A stretch of 64,000 nt of DNA from Lasiosphaeris hirsuta (lineage: Eukaryota > Ascomycota > Sordariomycetes > Sordariales > Lasiosphaeriaceae), in contig JAUKUA010000001.1 of the NCBI GenBank assembly GCA_030549175.1, positions 4,526,001-4,590,000 of the forward strand, in the 5' to 3' direction. The translations under genes were made by a program, and so were the position numbers. Of this stretch, positions 9,960-21,236 are shown one piece after another. The notes below the pieces were generated by a model. It made no database searches. It was not told the DNA's origin and saw nothing but the letters and a program-made list of their open reading frames with translations. Numbering within the stretch: position 1 is the first letter of the stretch; each line of letters begins with the position of its first letter.

Positions 9960-11075
9960 TCAAATATCCATCTCTACGTCCTCGGAATCCACCTCGCTCA
10001 AGTCCTCAACATCCATCATCTCGCCCGGGCCCTCGGCAGCCATCTCCAAGTCCTCGACATCTACCTCACCCGAGTCCTCAGCATCCACCTCGTTCTCGCT
10101 GATCAGGCGGAACATGTCCCCCTCTGTTACCTCCCACGCCGCCCATTCCTCCCGAGTGGCTATCAGCTCGACGATAAGTTGGCGTTTGGATAAATTACGC
10201 AAAACAGTGTCATCCACAGCTTTCAGCTGGCTATCCAGCTCCTCTTCGGCATAGTACTCGATCCCTAGGGCTTCCAGCGTTTCATTGTACTGCCGGCAAC
10301 GCTGTTTCGTCTCGTTGACGATGCCCCGCTCGACCAGTATACGTCGGCCGATGACGCCCGCGGACACCCGGCGAAGCCATGCTGCGCTTGTGGTCCGTTC
10401 TTTATCAGCACCGGGCTCACCCGCGATATAATGGTGGTGGCACGTGTGCCTATGGTCGCGGTGAGCGTCCTCATTCCGGAACGCTTTATTACACAGAGCG
10501 GCGGGGTGGTTGAAATCGTTGAGGGCGCACTGCACCAAGGAGCCTTGTTGGTGAAACCTAGCCCAAGTATCGTGGTTAGATGGTATTCGTGTTTAATAGA
10601 GAAGGGTTCAAGGTATTTACCGTAGATTGTGATGGTATACGCTCCCCGCTGCGAGCAGCTTCCCGCATTGCTCACACGGCTGGGAGCCACGTCTACCTGC
10701 CCTTTCGTTGCCGCCTAGGTTACCACCGTCATCTAGGTTATCACCGTCGTCTGGGTTAACACCGTCGTCCGGGTCGGTTCCGTCGCTCGGGTCAGTTCCG
10801 TCGGCCGAATCGCTTTCGTCTTCGTCGTCTTCGTCGTCTTCATCGTCATCTACGTCACCCTGGCGGAGCTTCACGCCGGGAGTGGCAGGGCTTCTCGGGT
10901 CGATCCCCAAAGAAGAAAACCCGGACTGGCCTTCAGCCAGGGTAGTTCGTAAAATATCAATCATGACATCTACGTCGACATTACGCCGACTAGGTTTCCG
11001 AAGCAGACTAAGCGTTAGCTTCTCTACTCCTTGGGGATTTATCATTTGGTGGCGGGAAATTGAGCGGGGCATCAT
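9960..11075 (-). CDS. C2H2-type zinc-finger protein with acidic repeats
   Basis: Two exons, 11075-10621 and 10557-9960 (intron 63 bp, GTAAAT...TAG), encode 350 residues. Splicing reconstructs a Cys/His-rich region (about 136-190): CEQCGK, two His after the exon junction, then CALNDFNHPAALCNK and HRDHRHTCHHH, consistent with one or two degenerate C2H2 fingers. Before it lies an Asp/Glu stretch and five copies of a six-residue repeat (DGTDPS/DGTDPD/DGVNPD/DGDNLD/DGGNLG). The C-terminus is strongly acidic (EVDSEDVEMDI). The composition suggests a nuclear protein; no DNA target or function is known to me. An upstream minus-strand open frame (11299-11072) might add an exon, so the start is uncertain. 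Confidence 0.65.
10713..10804. repeat. 18-bp coding minisatellite
   Basis: About five copies of an imperfect 18-bp unit inside the zinc-finger gene, each encoding an Asp-rich hexapeptide. Third positions vary while the Asp-Gly core is kept. Confidence 0.75.
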
Positions 11076-11299
11076 ACCTGGACACTTGTTGAAGGGACCG
11101 CTGAATGGCGGCTTCGAAAACTCCCATGAGGGTCGGTTTTCTGCCTCTCGTTAGCTAGTCCAGTACTAGTCTTGGAAAGAGACTCGGAAAGTGAAACGCC
11201 ATCAAGAGGCAGTGGGGTGTTTGAGTCTCTTCCACCATAATCAACACTTACCCGTTGAATGAATCCATGGCTCGTAGTTACTTCGACAACGCAGATCAA

Positions 11300-12330
11300 A
11301 TATACAGTTGCTCTAAGGTAAGGCTAAGATCAAAACTGAGGATTCGGTTGGGTTGTTTTGTTGTGCAACCACAAGGTTGTTTTTTTTCCTGTCGGATACG
11401 CGTCGAGTTGGGTGGTGAGCTTTGAGGTTTTTGCAGAGAACAGACGGGAATCAAAATCCAGTTATTTACTGCCTGCGCGTTACAATGACCGTGCACCATA
11501 GGTCCCACCCCGAGTGCTTGAAGAGGTGGTTTATCTTCATTCACTTCCACTAAGAAATCAAGCCCACAACATGCACGGGCCCAGGCCCGTGCTCACTTGT
11601 TTGGGCGTGGTGCTCCTTTTTGCTGGTTGGCGACGAGCTCTCTCACGCTTGAGCTGTCCCTACCTGCACTACAGGAGAGGAGAGGCTATAACGGAGACAC
11701 TAGAAACATGTGCAAGTCCTCCAGGAAGCCTACCTCGAAGACATCCTCTCTAGGCTATAACCCCGAGCACCCGGTATCAGACACGACTCGGACCGAAACT
11801 AACATTATCAAGCAACGCGTTGCAGAATGATCAACAGCACAGCCCGGTTCTGAATGCCAGTCTAGGACAAGTAGATAAGATGTTCGGCTACGCATCACCA
11901 CTCCGTGTCCTCCGGGCCCTTCACGGCGCTGTCTTTGCAACAACCTCCTGCCTTTCCCACAACGGCGATGCTACACCCAATGTTTGACCTGCTTATACAG
12001 CGTGATATACAACGGGCTCCACGTTGGAGGGCTACGGCTTCGCCAGCTAGTGATACCGGCACGTCGGCTCATCCGCGACCTACTAAGGTTCGCTAGTGTC
12101 TAGCGCACGGCTAGGTAACCATGCTTGGAGAATGTTGAAACAGCACTATTCATTCGTCATCTCCATATCTTCGCTACTAATATCTTATTAAGCCTCTAAT
12201 CTAGTTCATCATCGTCTTACTCCCCTTCCTAATCCCAACGTAGTCCACACAGGCAATGGTGAAAAGGGTGAAATGAAGGAAACTTGAACAGATCGCGTCA
12301 ATAAAGTATCATCAAGAACAGAAAAGGGGC
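11300..12330. other. Intergenic region, no gene seen
   Basis: Only short, overlapping open frames without recognisable motifs. The part after 12100 becomes AT-richer. I see nothing to annotate. Confidence 0.5.
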
Positions 12331-12835
12331 TCAGTTGACATACGCCGTGATTATGGTGGAATACACGCCCGCGATGAGACCTTTATCGATCCTTCGGATA
12401 TCTTGCTCATACGGGCATTCATCCAGTGGTATGTTCATACAGCTGTGGTCTGAGGTACCAACCCCGAAAAGCAACAAGGGGAGCACGATGCAGATCACGA
12501 TTGTCAGCAGCTCGAGAAAGCAAAGGTAGAGCGCAGGGCAGCGGCGCACACGCCGCTTTGCGTCCGCGAGCGCCGCAATCTCGGCGACATCGACGGCAAG
12601 CGTCCAAAAAGCCTAGCCATTTGAATGAGAAACCGAGAATAGAATACTGGCCATGATAAATAGTGTCAAAGCAACTTACCGCGATGAACCTGGTCGCCAA
12701 CCGCGCCCCATAGCCGTACCCAAAGCTTGCCGAATAGCTAGACAGCCCGATAATGATGATGCAAAGCACTAGGGAAAGGGAGTGAAGGAGAATTCGCCAA
12801 ATTGCATATAGCGACGGAAGTCTGGAGCGCGACAT
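12331..12835 (-). CDS. Small four-helix membrane protein, MARVEL-like
   Basis: Exons 12835-12680 and 12612-12331 (intron 67 bp, GTAAGT...TAG, phase 0) encode 145 residues. Four hydrophobic segments are visible: about 13-40 (LLHSLSLVLCIIIIGL), 45-72 across the exon junction (ATRFIAAFWTLAVDVAEIAAL), 85-108 (LYLCFLELLTIVICIVLPLLLF) and the C-terminal GLIAGVYSTIITAYV. A Cys pair lies in the last loop (SCMNIPLDEC). Length and topology match the many small MARVEL-domain proteins of filamentous fungi, which sit in the plasma membrane or vesicles. The family assignment is by topology only. Confidence 0.68.
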
Positions 12836-13434
12836 GTTGCTGTTGGCGACTCGCGATACCTACGCCGATGAGGTTGCAAAAGACGAAAAGGAAATAGAAT
12901 TGAACCGAGTGGTGAAGAGGTCTGGGATGTGCCAATGCCAGGGGTCTTGGTGCAATTTCTTTGGGTGGAGATCCCAGTCTGGCTTCCACTGGCTGCCTAC
13001 CACGGGGTCCACTGTTCCTTCGCAATTGATCTTCTGGGCCTATCAAATCCAGTGTCTCCTATTTACAGGCAGGGGTTGGAGCAACCAATAGGGGTAGGGG
13101 TAGGATGAGGATCAATGTCACCAAGCTCGGCCGGTGCATTTCTGCAATATTACCGAGTCTTGATTCGCTATTGCTTTGTCAGCGAAAAGGATTTGGCTCG
13201 AAACTCATAACTTAGGTATCGCTTTATGATTAAACTAAGGTGACTTCAAGCCTGGTGTCATAAGGAGGTTGTTGGGTATGGCATCAATATATGCTACAAC
13301 CTATCATCAATCAACTCCATCAAATCTCCGAAACAATCTGACCCATTATGCTCCGGCCAGCAGTAATAAAGCAAACCGAGAGCCTATGCGCTAAAACGCA
13401 AAGAACACCGCCTCCCCTAAGCACCCATCACCTA
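12836..13434. other. Intergenic region, no gene seen
   Basis: Lies between the promoter of the small membrane protein and the 3' end of the next minus-strand gene. No long open frame or motif was found. Confidence 0.55.
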
Positions 13435-14457
13435 TCACCAACTCAGCCCCCCGGTGTAGTGATAGTCGTAGCTCCCTCTCCCGTTTGGCGCGCTATATCC
13501 CTGTGTCAGAGCATCCATTGTCATATTGTGCTTGAACGTCTGTAGCTGCATCGCAAGCGCCCAACCGCCAGGTTCCACTCCCGCCGCCATCCCAGCTTCC
13601 TGATGATAGTCCTGTCCCCCAAAGCACGACCTATACTCGGCCACCCACGCGCCCTGCCTCTGTTTGTACAGCCTCTGCGTGTCCACATCCCCAGCCAGCG
13701 GCACTCCGGGCGGCATCAGCGACTCGGCGTCCATCTCCGCGGGAGGGATCGCTACGCCCTGCGCTAACAGCTTGCCCCGGTGGCGGTCGAGGAAGTTGGA
13801 GTATGCATTCGCCTGCCCCGGAGGGTAAATCAGCCCGTCGCGCACCATCATGGTGCGGAAGCCCTGCCTGGTGAGGCCCGGCACTGCCCCTCTCGCTGTT
13901 GCCACCGTTGTGTGTTCTAGTTCGAATATGCGCCAGGCCATCCGCATGCCCTCGTTTACCCGCGCGTGCGGATCGTTCGACTCGCCGGACTGGTGCGCAT
14001 GTCGGAAAAGGAGAAACGGGAGGTTGTCTTCCTGCAGGTACCCGAGCTCCTCGTACACGGCGGTCAGGCGGGTCGGGGTCAGGACGTCGGCGGTGTTGGA
14101 GGTGTCGGATGGAAGGGCGAGGTTGAAGATGGCGTCGAGGAGGTAGACGAAAAGCGTTGAGGGCGTGGTCTTGTCCGACAGGATCAAGAGGCCCCATGAC
14201 GCCGGGCCAGCGTCTGGGGGCTCGATGGGCGAGTATCCCACGTAGGAGCTCATGTTCGGTCCATAGCTGGGGTTGTAGGCGTTGCCACTTTGCTGCCGGT
14301 GGCGTTGCTGATACTGCTCAACACCATCCGCGATCGAATCGCGGAGAACGCGACTCGCCTCGCGTATTGTTCTGAACAGAAAGAAGGGACACATTAAGAC
14401 GTCTTCAAGCAATTGACTAGGTAGGGATGCAAGTAAGGCATTCTGGGTCGGTCTCAA
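13435..14457 (-). CDS. Uncharacterised 340-residue fungal protein
   Basis: A single open frame of 340 residues with regular codon use. The N-terminus is Gln/Tyr-rich (QQRHRQQSG). From about 85 it has WGLLILSDKTTPSTLFVYLLDAIFNL and then LTPTRLTAVYEELGY, which recalls the WG-plus-LTP layout of the fungal DUF7514 family, though I cannot confirm this without a profile search. No signal peptide, membrane segment or catalytic motif is evident. The C-terminus is Tyr/Gly-rich. A G16 run lies about 165 bases upstream of the start on the + strand. Intronless. Confidence 0.65.
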   Translation of the reverse strand: MRPTQNALLASLPSQLLEDVLMCPFFLFRTIREASRVLRDSIADGVEQYQQRHRQQSGNAYNPSYGPNMSSYVGYSPIEPPDAGPASWGLLILSDKTTPSTLFVYLLDAIFNLALPSDTSNTADVLTPTRLTAVYEELGYLQEDNLPFLLFRHAHQSGESNDPHARVNEGMRMAWRIFELEHTTVATARGAVPGLTRQGFRTMMVRDGLIYPPGQANAYSNFLDRHRGKLLAQGVAIPPAEMDAESLMPPGVPLAGDVDTQRLYKQRQGAWVAEYRSCFGGQDYHQEAGMAAGVEPGGWALAMQLQTFKHNMTMDALTQGYSAPNGRGSYDYHYTGGLSW

Positions 14458-15320
14458 CGGGAGAGGAGAGGTATCGAGCTCAAAGGACAGGAAGAAAGGG
14501 ATGATGGGGGCGAAGTACTATTAAATGCTACGGTGTCGCCCATGTTAGGCACCAACAAGCGCAGCGCATCTAGTTCGACTTGGCGAAGAATCATCTCCAA
14601 CGGCGCTGGTTGGGAGAGGGAAGGGGGGGGGGGGGGGGCTTGGTGTACCGACCGAAGCATTGCATAAAGCGGGTGTAGAATTCCATCCTGTCAAAGTCCC
14701 AGAACGGCCGAGGGGGGCGTGGTGGTGGGGGGACCGGAAGACGGAGATTCACGGCTTTAGACGCGCATGCAAGAAAATCAATCAGATGATGGAAAACATG
14801 ATCTCGGTGCCAGCCCAACTTTCCCATTAGGTTGAGCACATATCGGCCCGCTGTTCTTTCCTCCTTTTCTGGCTTTTCGGTTCCTTGGCGAATAGGAGGA
14901 ACACAGGTCGTAACTGCAGGCCCAGGCCCTGCCATTCACAACTGTTTTGCTGCAATGATACCACCCCGGCCATTTTGAGGCGGCAGCTTCCTGCTCCCCG
15001 CCAGCGTTGTAAGCCGGCCATAAATTGTCAAAATATCATTTCTCCAATTCTGACAACTTGACTTGGCATCAGCAAACTACACCGAGTGGCTGCTCAGCCA
15101 AAACATTCGTTCCCGGACTATTCGTTAATCAAGCATCAAAAGTATTAGAATCTGGTTGACACAGAAAATTACTCCGCGCCAAGGCATCCCGACTCCTGAA
15201 AGTCGCCATTGTTGTGGCAGACAGGTGGCAATTGCCACAAGACGCAAAAGCCTTCCGTACCACCACGACACCAGCAAGATCTTGTTCTTCAGATCCATTC
15301 CCAAAATCCAGCGAGCAGCC
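14458..15320. other. Intergenic region with G16 tract
   Basis: Holds a G16 run at 14623-14638 (C run relative to the minus-strand gene). Short open frames here lack coding character. Confidence 0.5.
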
Positions 15321-15794
15321 ATGTGTTTAGAATACGAGAACGTGTTCTGGAACTGCCAGAGGAACACCAACTGCCCTGGACTTGACAGCACTGGGGGCTT
15401 GGGCATTGTGAAGCCAATGGAAATTTTGATTGACTGCGGAGAGGAGTCGTGCAGCTTCATTTACCACGACCCATACCCCTGCTACAAGACATTGGACTGC
15501 CCAAAACACCATCAGAGGAAGCTCAAGCACATGCTCGACATGTAGGAATATGAGTGGGCAGATATATTCAAGATGAGAACGGATGACGCGGAGAACGATC
15601 AATGGCGCCTCACCGCAAGGCTCGAGAAAGCTAGGACGACAGAACAAAGAAGGTACGAACTGATGCAGCTTGAAAATAACGCAGAGGAGAATAGCACCGA
15701 GTACTACGAGTTTGCTATGGAATGGCAGCTAGAAGCACTACGGGAAGTGAGAGTGTGGTTGGATGATTGGCGCGACGTCCCAAACTTTCATTAA
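15321..15794 (+). pseudogene. Small Cys-rich ORF split by an in-frame TAG
   Basis: From ATG at 15321 the frame reads 74 residues (MCLEYENVFWNCQRNTNCPG...) to a TAG at 15543-15545, then continues in the same frame for 82 more residues (EYEWADIFKMRTDDAEND...) to TAA near 15792. Both halves look coding: the first has seven or more Cys, the second is charged and helical. No splice pair removing the TAG was found. The simplest reading is a gene with a recent CAG-to-TAG or TGG-to-TAG change. The family is unknown to me, so the pairing of halves rests only on frame continuity. Confidence 0.45.
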
Positions 15795-16253
15795 CGCCAA
15801 GACAGCACTGAAGCGTGCTTGTATAGTAGCATTTGCATGATATGGCGCAGAAGCGATTTGGTATTGATTGAGTTACACCAGACATGGCAGAGTGGCATCT
15901 GGTTTGCAGGCTCCAGTATACATGACGAAATCAGGAGTTTACCGATCCGCTCACAATAAGCAAATATCAGGACGAGCTGTGCTCAGAGTAACCACTGGCA
16001 TGAGTTTGGGAACCAACCCACATGGTCATTTATTGCAAAGAGCATCGCATCCTGTCCTGTTGGGAAGGGATAAACTAAAATAGCCAAGGTAAGAATGCAA
16101 AAAGAACAGAGCGCACACACACACAAGTACAAAAAAGAAATAAGAAGCGAAAAACATTGCCTGCTAACTATATGTAAGCAAATCATTTCCCTCCAAATCA
16201 ATCTCAGACTCCGATCCAATATGCCAACCCTGAGGAGTAAAAACAAACTAATA
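15795..16253. other. Intergenic region, probable 3' UTR of the metalloprotease gene
   Basis: AT-rich sequence between the small broken ORF and the stop of the minus-strand M43 gene. No gene is seen. Confidence 0.5.
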
Positions 16254-18702
16254 TTAGTATCTAGCACACTCCAGAGCAATCGCGCTAACCTCCCGACAGC
16301 TCTCCACCCCGCCCGAGATGACACACAGCTTGTCGCACACCACATTCTCAGCGACCCACACACGGTGTTCCTGGCCTGGAATAGGCAGCCTCCACTGCTT
16401 CGTCGTGTCGGTGTCGGCATAACCTGACGCCTTGTAGCCCGGGCGACATGCACATGCGCCACGTGGCCTAGGGACGCGCGGGTCAGGGTAGATGCAGGTG
16501 GGCGCCGTCGTCTTGTCACAGCTGTTGTAATGGACATTGCATCCTGCAGGGCAGGTCGCATTATACTCTGGCCTTGGGGGGCCCGGGGGCGATGTTGGCG
16601 TGGTCGGCTCGCTCGTGTAAGTCGTCTTGTGCCAAGTGCCAGGGGGGTATGTTGAGCTGCTGGTGTGGTATTTACCCCCGGGTTCGTAACATACGGGCTT
16701 GGACCCGTCGGCGCAAATTTCCATGGCCCCTCCCCATGTAGCGCCCGGGTAGGACGGACACGAAGGGAGCGGGTATGGAGGGGGTGGGCATGACGGAGGA
16801 GGGCATGACGGAGGAGGGCATGCCGGAGCAGGCTTCTCGGGCGGGTAGCTTCCATACATATCAGGGCAGGGCGGTGCAGTACCATCTTCACAGTAGTACT
16901 CGGCCTCCTTACACGGGGCCAATGATCCATCCGTGCAGTATTTCTCGAGCTCACAGGGCGGCCTCTTCCCATCTGGACAATAGAGGCCTTTGGTAGGAGG
17001 CTGGCAGTTTCCGTCAGGATCGCACTTGAGGAGCTCACCGCTGATGACATCAATGGCCCCGGAGGAGGAGGCGTCTGGTGGCGTCGAACAGATTCTCTTC
17101 AAGTGTTCCAGGAGATGGCTGCTCTGGCTCAAAAGACTTGGCCCCTTTAGGTCGCGCAGCTTGGTCTTGCCCGGCTCGGCGGAGGTTCTTCTGGTTAGAT
17201 ACGGCGTCTCGTCCCACCACACTGGGTAATTGTTGCAGCTGATGCCGCTCTTGGGCGGTGGTCTCCGAAGTGTGTAGAACGCTGCGTACATGTGGGCTCG
17301 CTGCTCCGTTGTCCATGGCATGGTACCAGGATCGTCGCTTGGGTTGTACTTGCCTTTCTGACCGCTGTAGCTCATGTAGTTGGTGACGTTGTAGTAAGAA
17401 CCGTCGGGGCAGAAGTCCCATTTCTTGTTCTGGCCTTCGCCCGTCGAGCAGCACTTCTTCTGTCGGTCGCTCCACATACTGCCGTCGTTTGGGAACTGCC
17501 ACGTGTCGGTGATGTCGTCGCTTTCTCCTGTGCACCCGGATCCAAAGCCTTTGGGAAAGATGTGTGGTAGGTCAAGCCAATGCCCCAGCTCGTGTGTCAG
17601 CGTTGAGCCAGTGCCCACACCCCCACGGAAAGTCACCCCGGGAAGAGAATCGATGGTGAGGGCGCAGCCGTCGACGATATGGTTGGCAGTGTTCAAATTG
17701 CGGGCAAGAGAACAGTAGCCGGACGTGTAAACCCCCTTTTGGCAGTCATACGAACCGATAGACTCGACAATCCAGACGTTGACCTCGTCGTTGCCCCCGT
17801 ACCGATTCTCGGTCTTGATTCTCTCAGAGTACGTGCTGTAGCCATGGTCGTCTCCTCCATTCTTGTTGTGCGTGAACCGGCCCCACTCCGATCCGACGTG
17901 GTAATTGACGGATGAGATGAAAAACGAGATGCCGAGGGGCGCGAAGGCCACATTGGTAACTTGGACCTGTTTCTCCAAGGTCGTGATGTTGACCAGAGCG
18001 GCCGTGGTGTAGTTGGAAGTGAAGATAGTAAAGTGCACAGGAATAGTGAGGGATGCGGGAATGCAGTAGGGGCGTGGGATCAACTTTGGCCCCTTTGTCC
18101 TGTAGTCCCTGTGAGATTCGTGGTACGGGGCAACTTGCAATACGTCAGTTAGCCCCCAAGGTTCTATTTCGACTGCGGCCGAAGGGGTGAGACTTACGGA
18201 TAGGGGCCACCCCCGTCTTGACCTTCTCGGCAAACTTTTTCAAGCCCTCGCCAATCTTTCCCACCGTCCCGCCGATCTTCCACCTTTCCTCAACAAGCGC
18301 GTCGTCTCGCTTGGCGATCGCCCTCGATGTCTCAATGCCACAGTATGGCAGGCTCAAAGGCTTCTGAAAGGGCATTGGATGCTTGGAGAACTCGACCAAG
18401 TACTCGACATGCAGCATGTGATAGAAGGCATAGTCATCAACGTCAACAAGGTAATCTTTGGGGGGGTCGACATAGTCGGTGTATGGCTTGGGCTCGGTCG
18501 GCCCCTGGTAGGCGGTCCGCGCTTTGCTGTAGCGAGGGCAGGCCTCACCAAACTTGTACGTGTAGTTGCCACACACGCTGTCGTATCGCGGCTGCGAAGC
18601 GACGGGGCATTTTGGGTTGGAGATGGGAAAGACGGGCGGCGGCGAGGCCGCAAGTGCCAAAGAGGAAGTGAGGGTAGCAAAAATGCAAGAAGCGAGCTTC
18701 AT
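16254..18702 (-). CDS. Secreted M43-type zinc metalloprotease with Cys-rich tail
   Basis: Exons 18702-18198 and 18133-16254 (intron 64 bp, GTAAGT, branch-like CTAAC, ...AAG) encode 794 residues. I chose the Met at 18702 because MKLASCIFATLTSSLALAAS is a clear signal peptide; an in-frame Met at 18735 would precede it by 11 residues. The catalytic domain holds HELGHWLDLPH, the metzincin zinc site, and NYMSYSG, the Met-turn, as in M43/pappalysin-like peptidases. An N-terminal region of about 180 residues may be a propeptide. After the protease domain comes a tail of about 280 residues with repeated YC-x-DG-x(3)-PC modules, a Cys/Pro stretch (CPPPSCPPPSCPPPP), a Ser/Thr linker and a final Cys-rich module. 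Typical fungal M43 enzymes are near 300 residues, so the extensions are unusual. Confidence 0.85.
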
Positions 18703-19616
18703 GGCTGCCGAGTCCCACAAGAGTGTCAAAAACAAGTCAGTGACAAGGCAGTCGAAGGAGGGTTCCAGGGTGAGCAGTAGGGAGGAGGTACGGGCAGTGG
18801 GGGGGCCTTATCTGTCAAAACCCTCGGGGAAAGAGCGACGCTCCTGCTAGGACGGGGTCTTGACGGCAGATGATGGGCAACAACTGCCGTGTGTTATCCT
18901 TCAGTCCTGGCTGAGAACGGAATGCAGCCCGAACAATCTGGTTCTTTTAGTACTTGTCATAACAATGGAGGGAAAGTTCCATTCCTATGCCCCGAGTACA
19001 AGACGAGCGACGGTACCTCGGCGTGAGCCACTATTGCCATTCCAGTGTCGGTCCGAGCGGTACTGGTACTGGGGCACTACACGCACCGAGCATTGGGGCA
19101 GAGTCATTTTGATGTTAGACACGACCGAGTCCCGTGTGCCTCCGGTCCGGACCCAGCCCGCGACCGCCAAGGCGACTGCCGAGCCGTGGCGCGTAGGGCT
19201 GAGCCATTCCAACCCCGATCCGAAAGGCCAAGACTGCTTATCGCGACGAATCCGGGGAAGCCGTCTTTGTCAGTGGTCCGGGCTGGGTCCTGCTGTGGTA
19301 TGACACAGGCGCACTGTCAATAAGCGCCGCATTCATCACAAAGTGAGTGCCGAAATCCCCTCGTTTCTGTCCCTGCCATTAGCTGGTCCTCTGCGCCGAA
19401 TGGTTGCACCGCCGTTTAGGGCTGAAAAAGTCATGGTCAGATGCACCAAGACGGGCGGCCGCCCGTCGTCGAGAGGAGAAAAAGGGCGGCGTACCAGCTC
19501 CAGCCAACAAAGACGCGCATGCCGGCCTCCTCATTATATCATGTTGGCTTGGCTATCAGAGTCTGCCCAAGGTCCGCAACATTGTAGACTCTTGCACCAC
19601 ACGCATATCAGCCAAG
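18703..19616. other. Divergent promoter region
   Basis: Shared upstream region of the minus-strand metalloprotease and the plus-strand SUR7-type gene. It holds no convincing gene. A TATA-like TCATTATATC at 19531-19540 lies about 80 bases before the ATG at 19617. Confidence 0.5.
19531..19540 (+). promoter_or_regulatory. TATA-like element of the SUR7-type gene
   Basis: TCATTATATC about 80 bases upstream of the ATG at 19617. Assigned by position only. Confidence 0.35.
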
Positions 19617-20812
19617 ATGTTGAAGCGCTGTAGCTTCAGCATCCTCCTTTTGCCGGTTGCTCTGCTCTTGAGCGGCGCCCTCATAGCTCTCGAGGGGATC
19701 CTGCTACAAGCAGGCACCGGGTCACTCGACAACAACGCCGAGCACCTCCCGCGATTTCACAGCTTCTATGCCTTGATCGTGAGTATTTGTGGCAGTTGCC
19801 GACATCCATCACCCAAAGCTCATCGCGGCTGACAGCGTTCTCAGATCGACGCCCATCAGTATGAGACAACAGTTGCCGGAGAGAAAGGCAAGGGACTGCC
19901 CGACTCGCATGACTTTTCAAAGAGCAAGGACTTCTTCGCCATCTACCCGGCCCTCTACTGCAGCGGAAAGAAGATTGGCGATCGTTACGAGGCCGACTAC
20001 TGCTCCCCTTGGGGGAAGCAACTGTTCGACCTACAATGGCAAGCCCCCCCCCCCCCCCCCCCCCTCGTCTGTTGTGACTAGACCATGTTCTGACCATAAC
20101 TCTTAGGCTGTGGCGGGTGTGGGGTGTCGATCTCGTTGAAAACTATCTCATCGGCCAAAGCCCGCGCATCATCTACATCAGTCTCATGACTGCGACGTCG
20201 GCGGCCGTGGTGTCACTCGGCTTTGGGCTCTTGGGCTTTTGTTGGTATTGGAGCAAGGCACTCGCGACTGTTACAATATGGGTAATGTCGACGTCACAAG
20301 CGCACATGGGGACATGCACTTATACAATGTCACAGATCTCTGCCGTGGCCATCATCACAGCATCCGCCGTGTCCCAGACTTTCGTGAGCAAGCTTGCCGC
20401 CGAGGCCCCCAAGCTCCAGGTTGCCGGGGCCGGCACCATCGTCGCGACCTGGGGCTACATATACCTGCGCGCTGTCTGGGCCCTTTGCGCCGGCGCCGTT
20501 GTGGCTGCCGTTCTCTGGAGCATCATTCTGTGGCGCGCGCGCAAGGCGCGCGGCAGGTCCGGCCGCACCGTTATTCCCGTCGGGTACTTCCCGGCCGGGA
20601 AGCGGTCCAAGGGCAAGACATACCAGCATCTTGCCAAGGACCAGGAAGAGCTGGCCGATCTGCGCGACAGCCTGCAGGTCAAGCTGGTTGCAGAAGCCAA
20701 AATCCAATCGAGGAACCCCTCGAGGGAACCGTCGCCGGCTCGGTACAGCAAAGGCGACACCACGGCTCAGGATACAGCCTATGAGCCCATGAGACACCGC
20801 GATGTTGGCTAG
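19617..20812 (+). CDS. SUR7/PalI-type four-helix plasma-membrane protein
   Basis: Exons 19617-19778, 19845-20038, 20107-20281 and 20336-20812 give 335 residues. Intron 1 is GTGAGT...CAG. Intron 2 (20039-20106) begins GC and ends AG: only this junction joins FDLQW to LWRVWGVDL in frame. It contains a C21 run. Intron 3 (54 bp, GTAATG...CAG) is in frame, so retention would add 18 residues. The layout fits the SUR7/Rim9 family: an N-terminal helix (ILLLPVALLLSGALIAL), an extracellular loop with YCSG and YCSPWGK, then three helices (MTATSAAVVSLGFGLLGF, IWISAVAIITASAVSQTF, WALCAGAVVAAVLWSIIL) and a basic cytosolic tail. Such proteins act in eisosomes or in pH/cell-wall sensing. Which one cannot be decided here. 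Confidence 0.75.
20044..20064. repeat. C21 mononucleotide tract inside an intron
   Basis: A run of 21 C begins five bases after the GC-AG intron starts. Its length is probably unstable and hard to sequence accurately. Confidence 0.85.
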
Positions 20813-21236
20813 TGGCACTCCTGTAGGTGCGCTGCAGCGATGAGGAGGGTGGTTGGTTAGCTGTTATTTCCAATGGTCAGTTTGTATGTGCGTGTTGTGC
20901 TTACTCGTTCCTCGTTCCATTTCTTTCATACACTTCCGTTTCCCAAGTCTCGCGGTTCACTGCAAATCTCATTTCCGCCACGTTGTAATCGATGCCCGTT
21001 TATTATTATCTGCTTGGTGTTAGCAGCTGCGCATTCGGCACTTCTAAAAACATGGCAATCAACCACGGCAACAGTGCAACGTTTTTGTTATACCAGATCC
21101 TTGTAGTATTCTGAGTGAGTCTAGTCAAACGGGCGCTACGAATACAGGGGCTTAATAGCCGCAACTTGAAGTGCTCGAGGAATACATGATGCCCATCATC
21201 CCCATGGCCCGCCCGCCATCCCACCCGGGCTGATCG

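Noticed and set aside
15543..15545. Programmed stop readthrough at the TAG of the small Cys-rich ORF
   Set aside because: The following bases do not match known readthrough contexts; a nonsense mutation is simpler.
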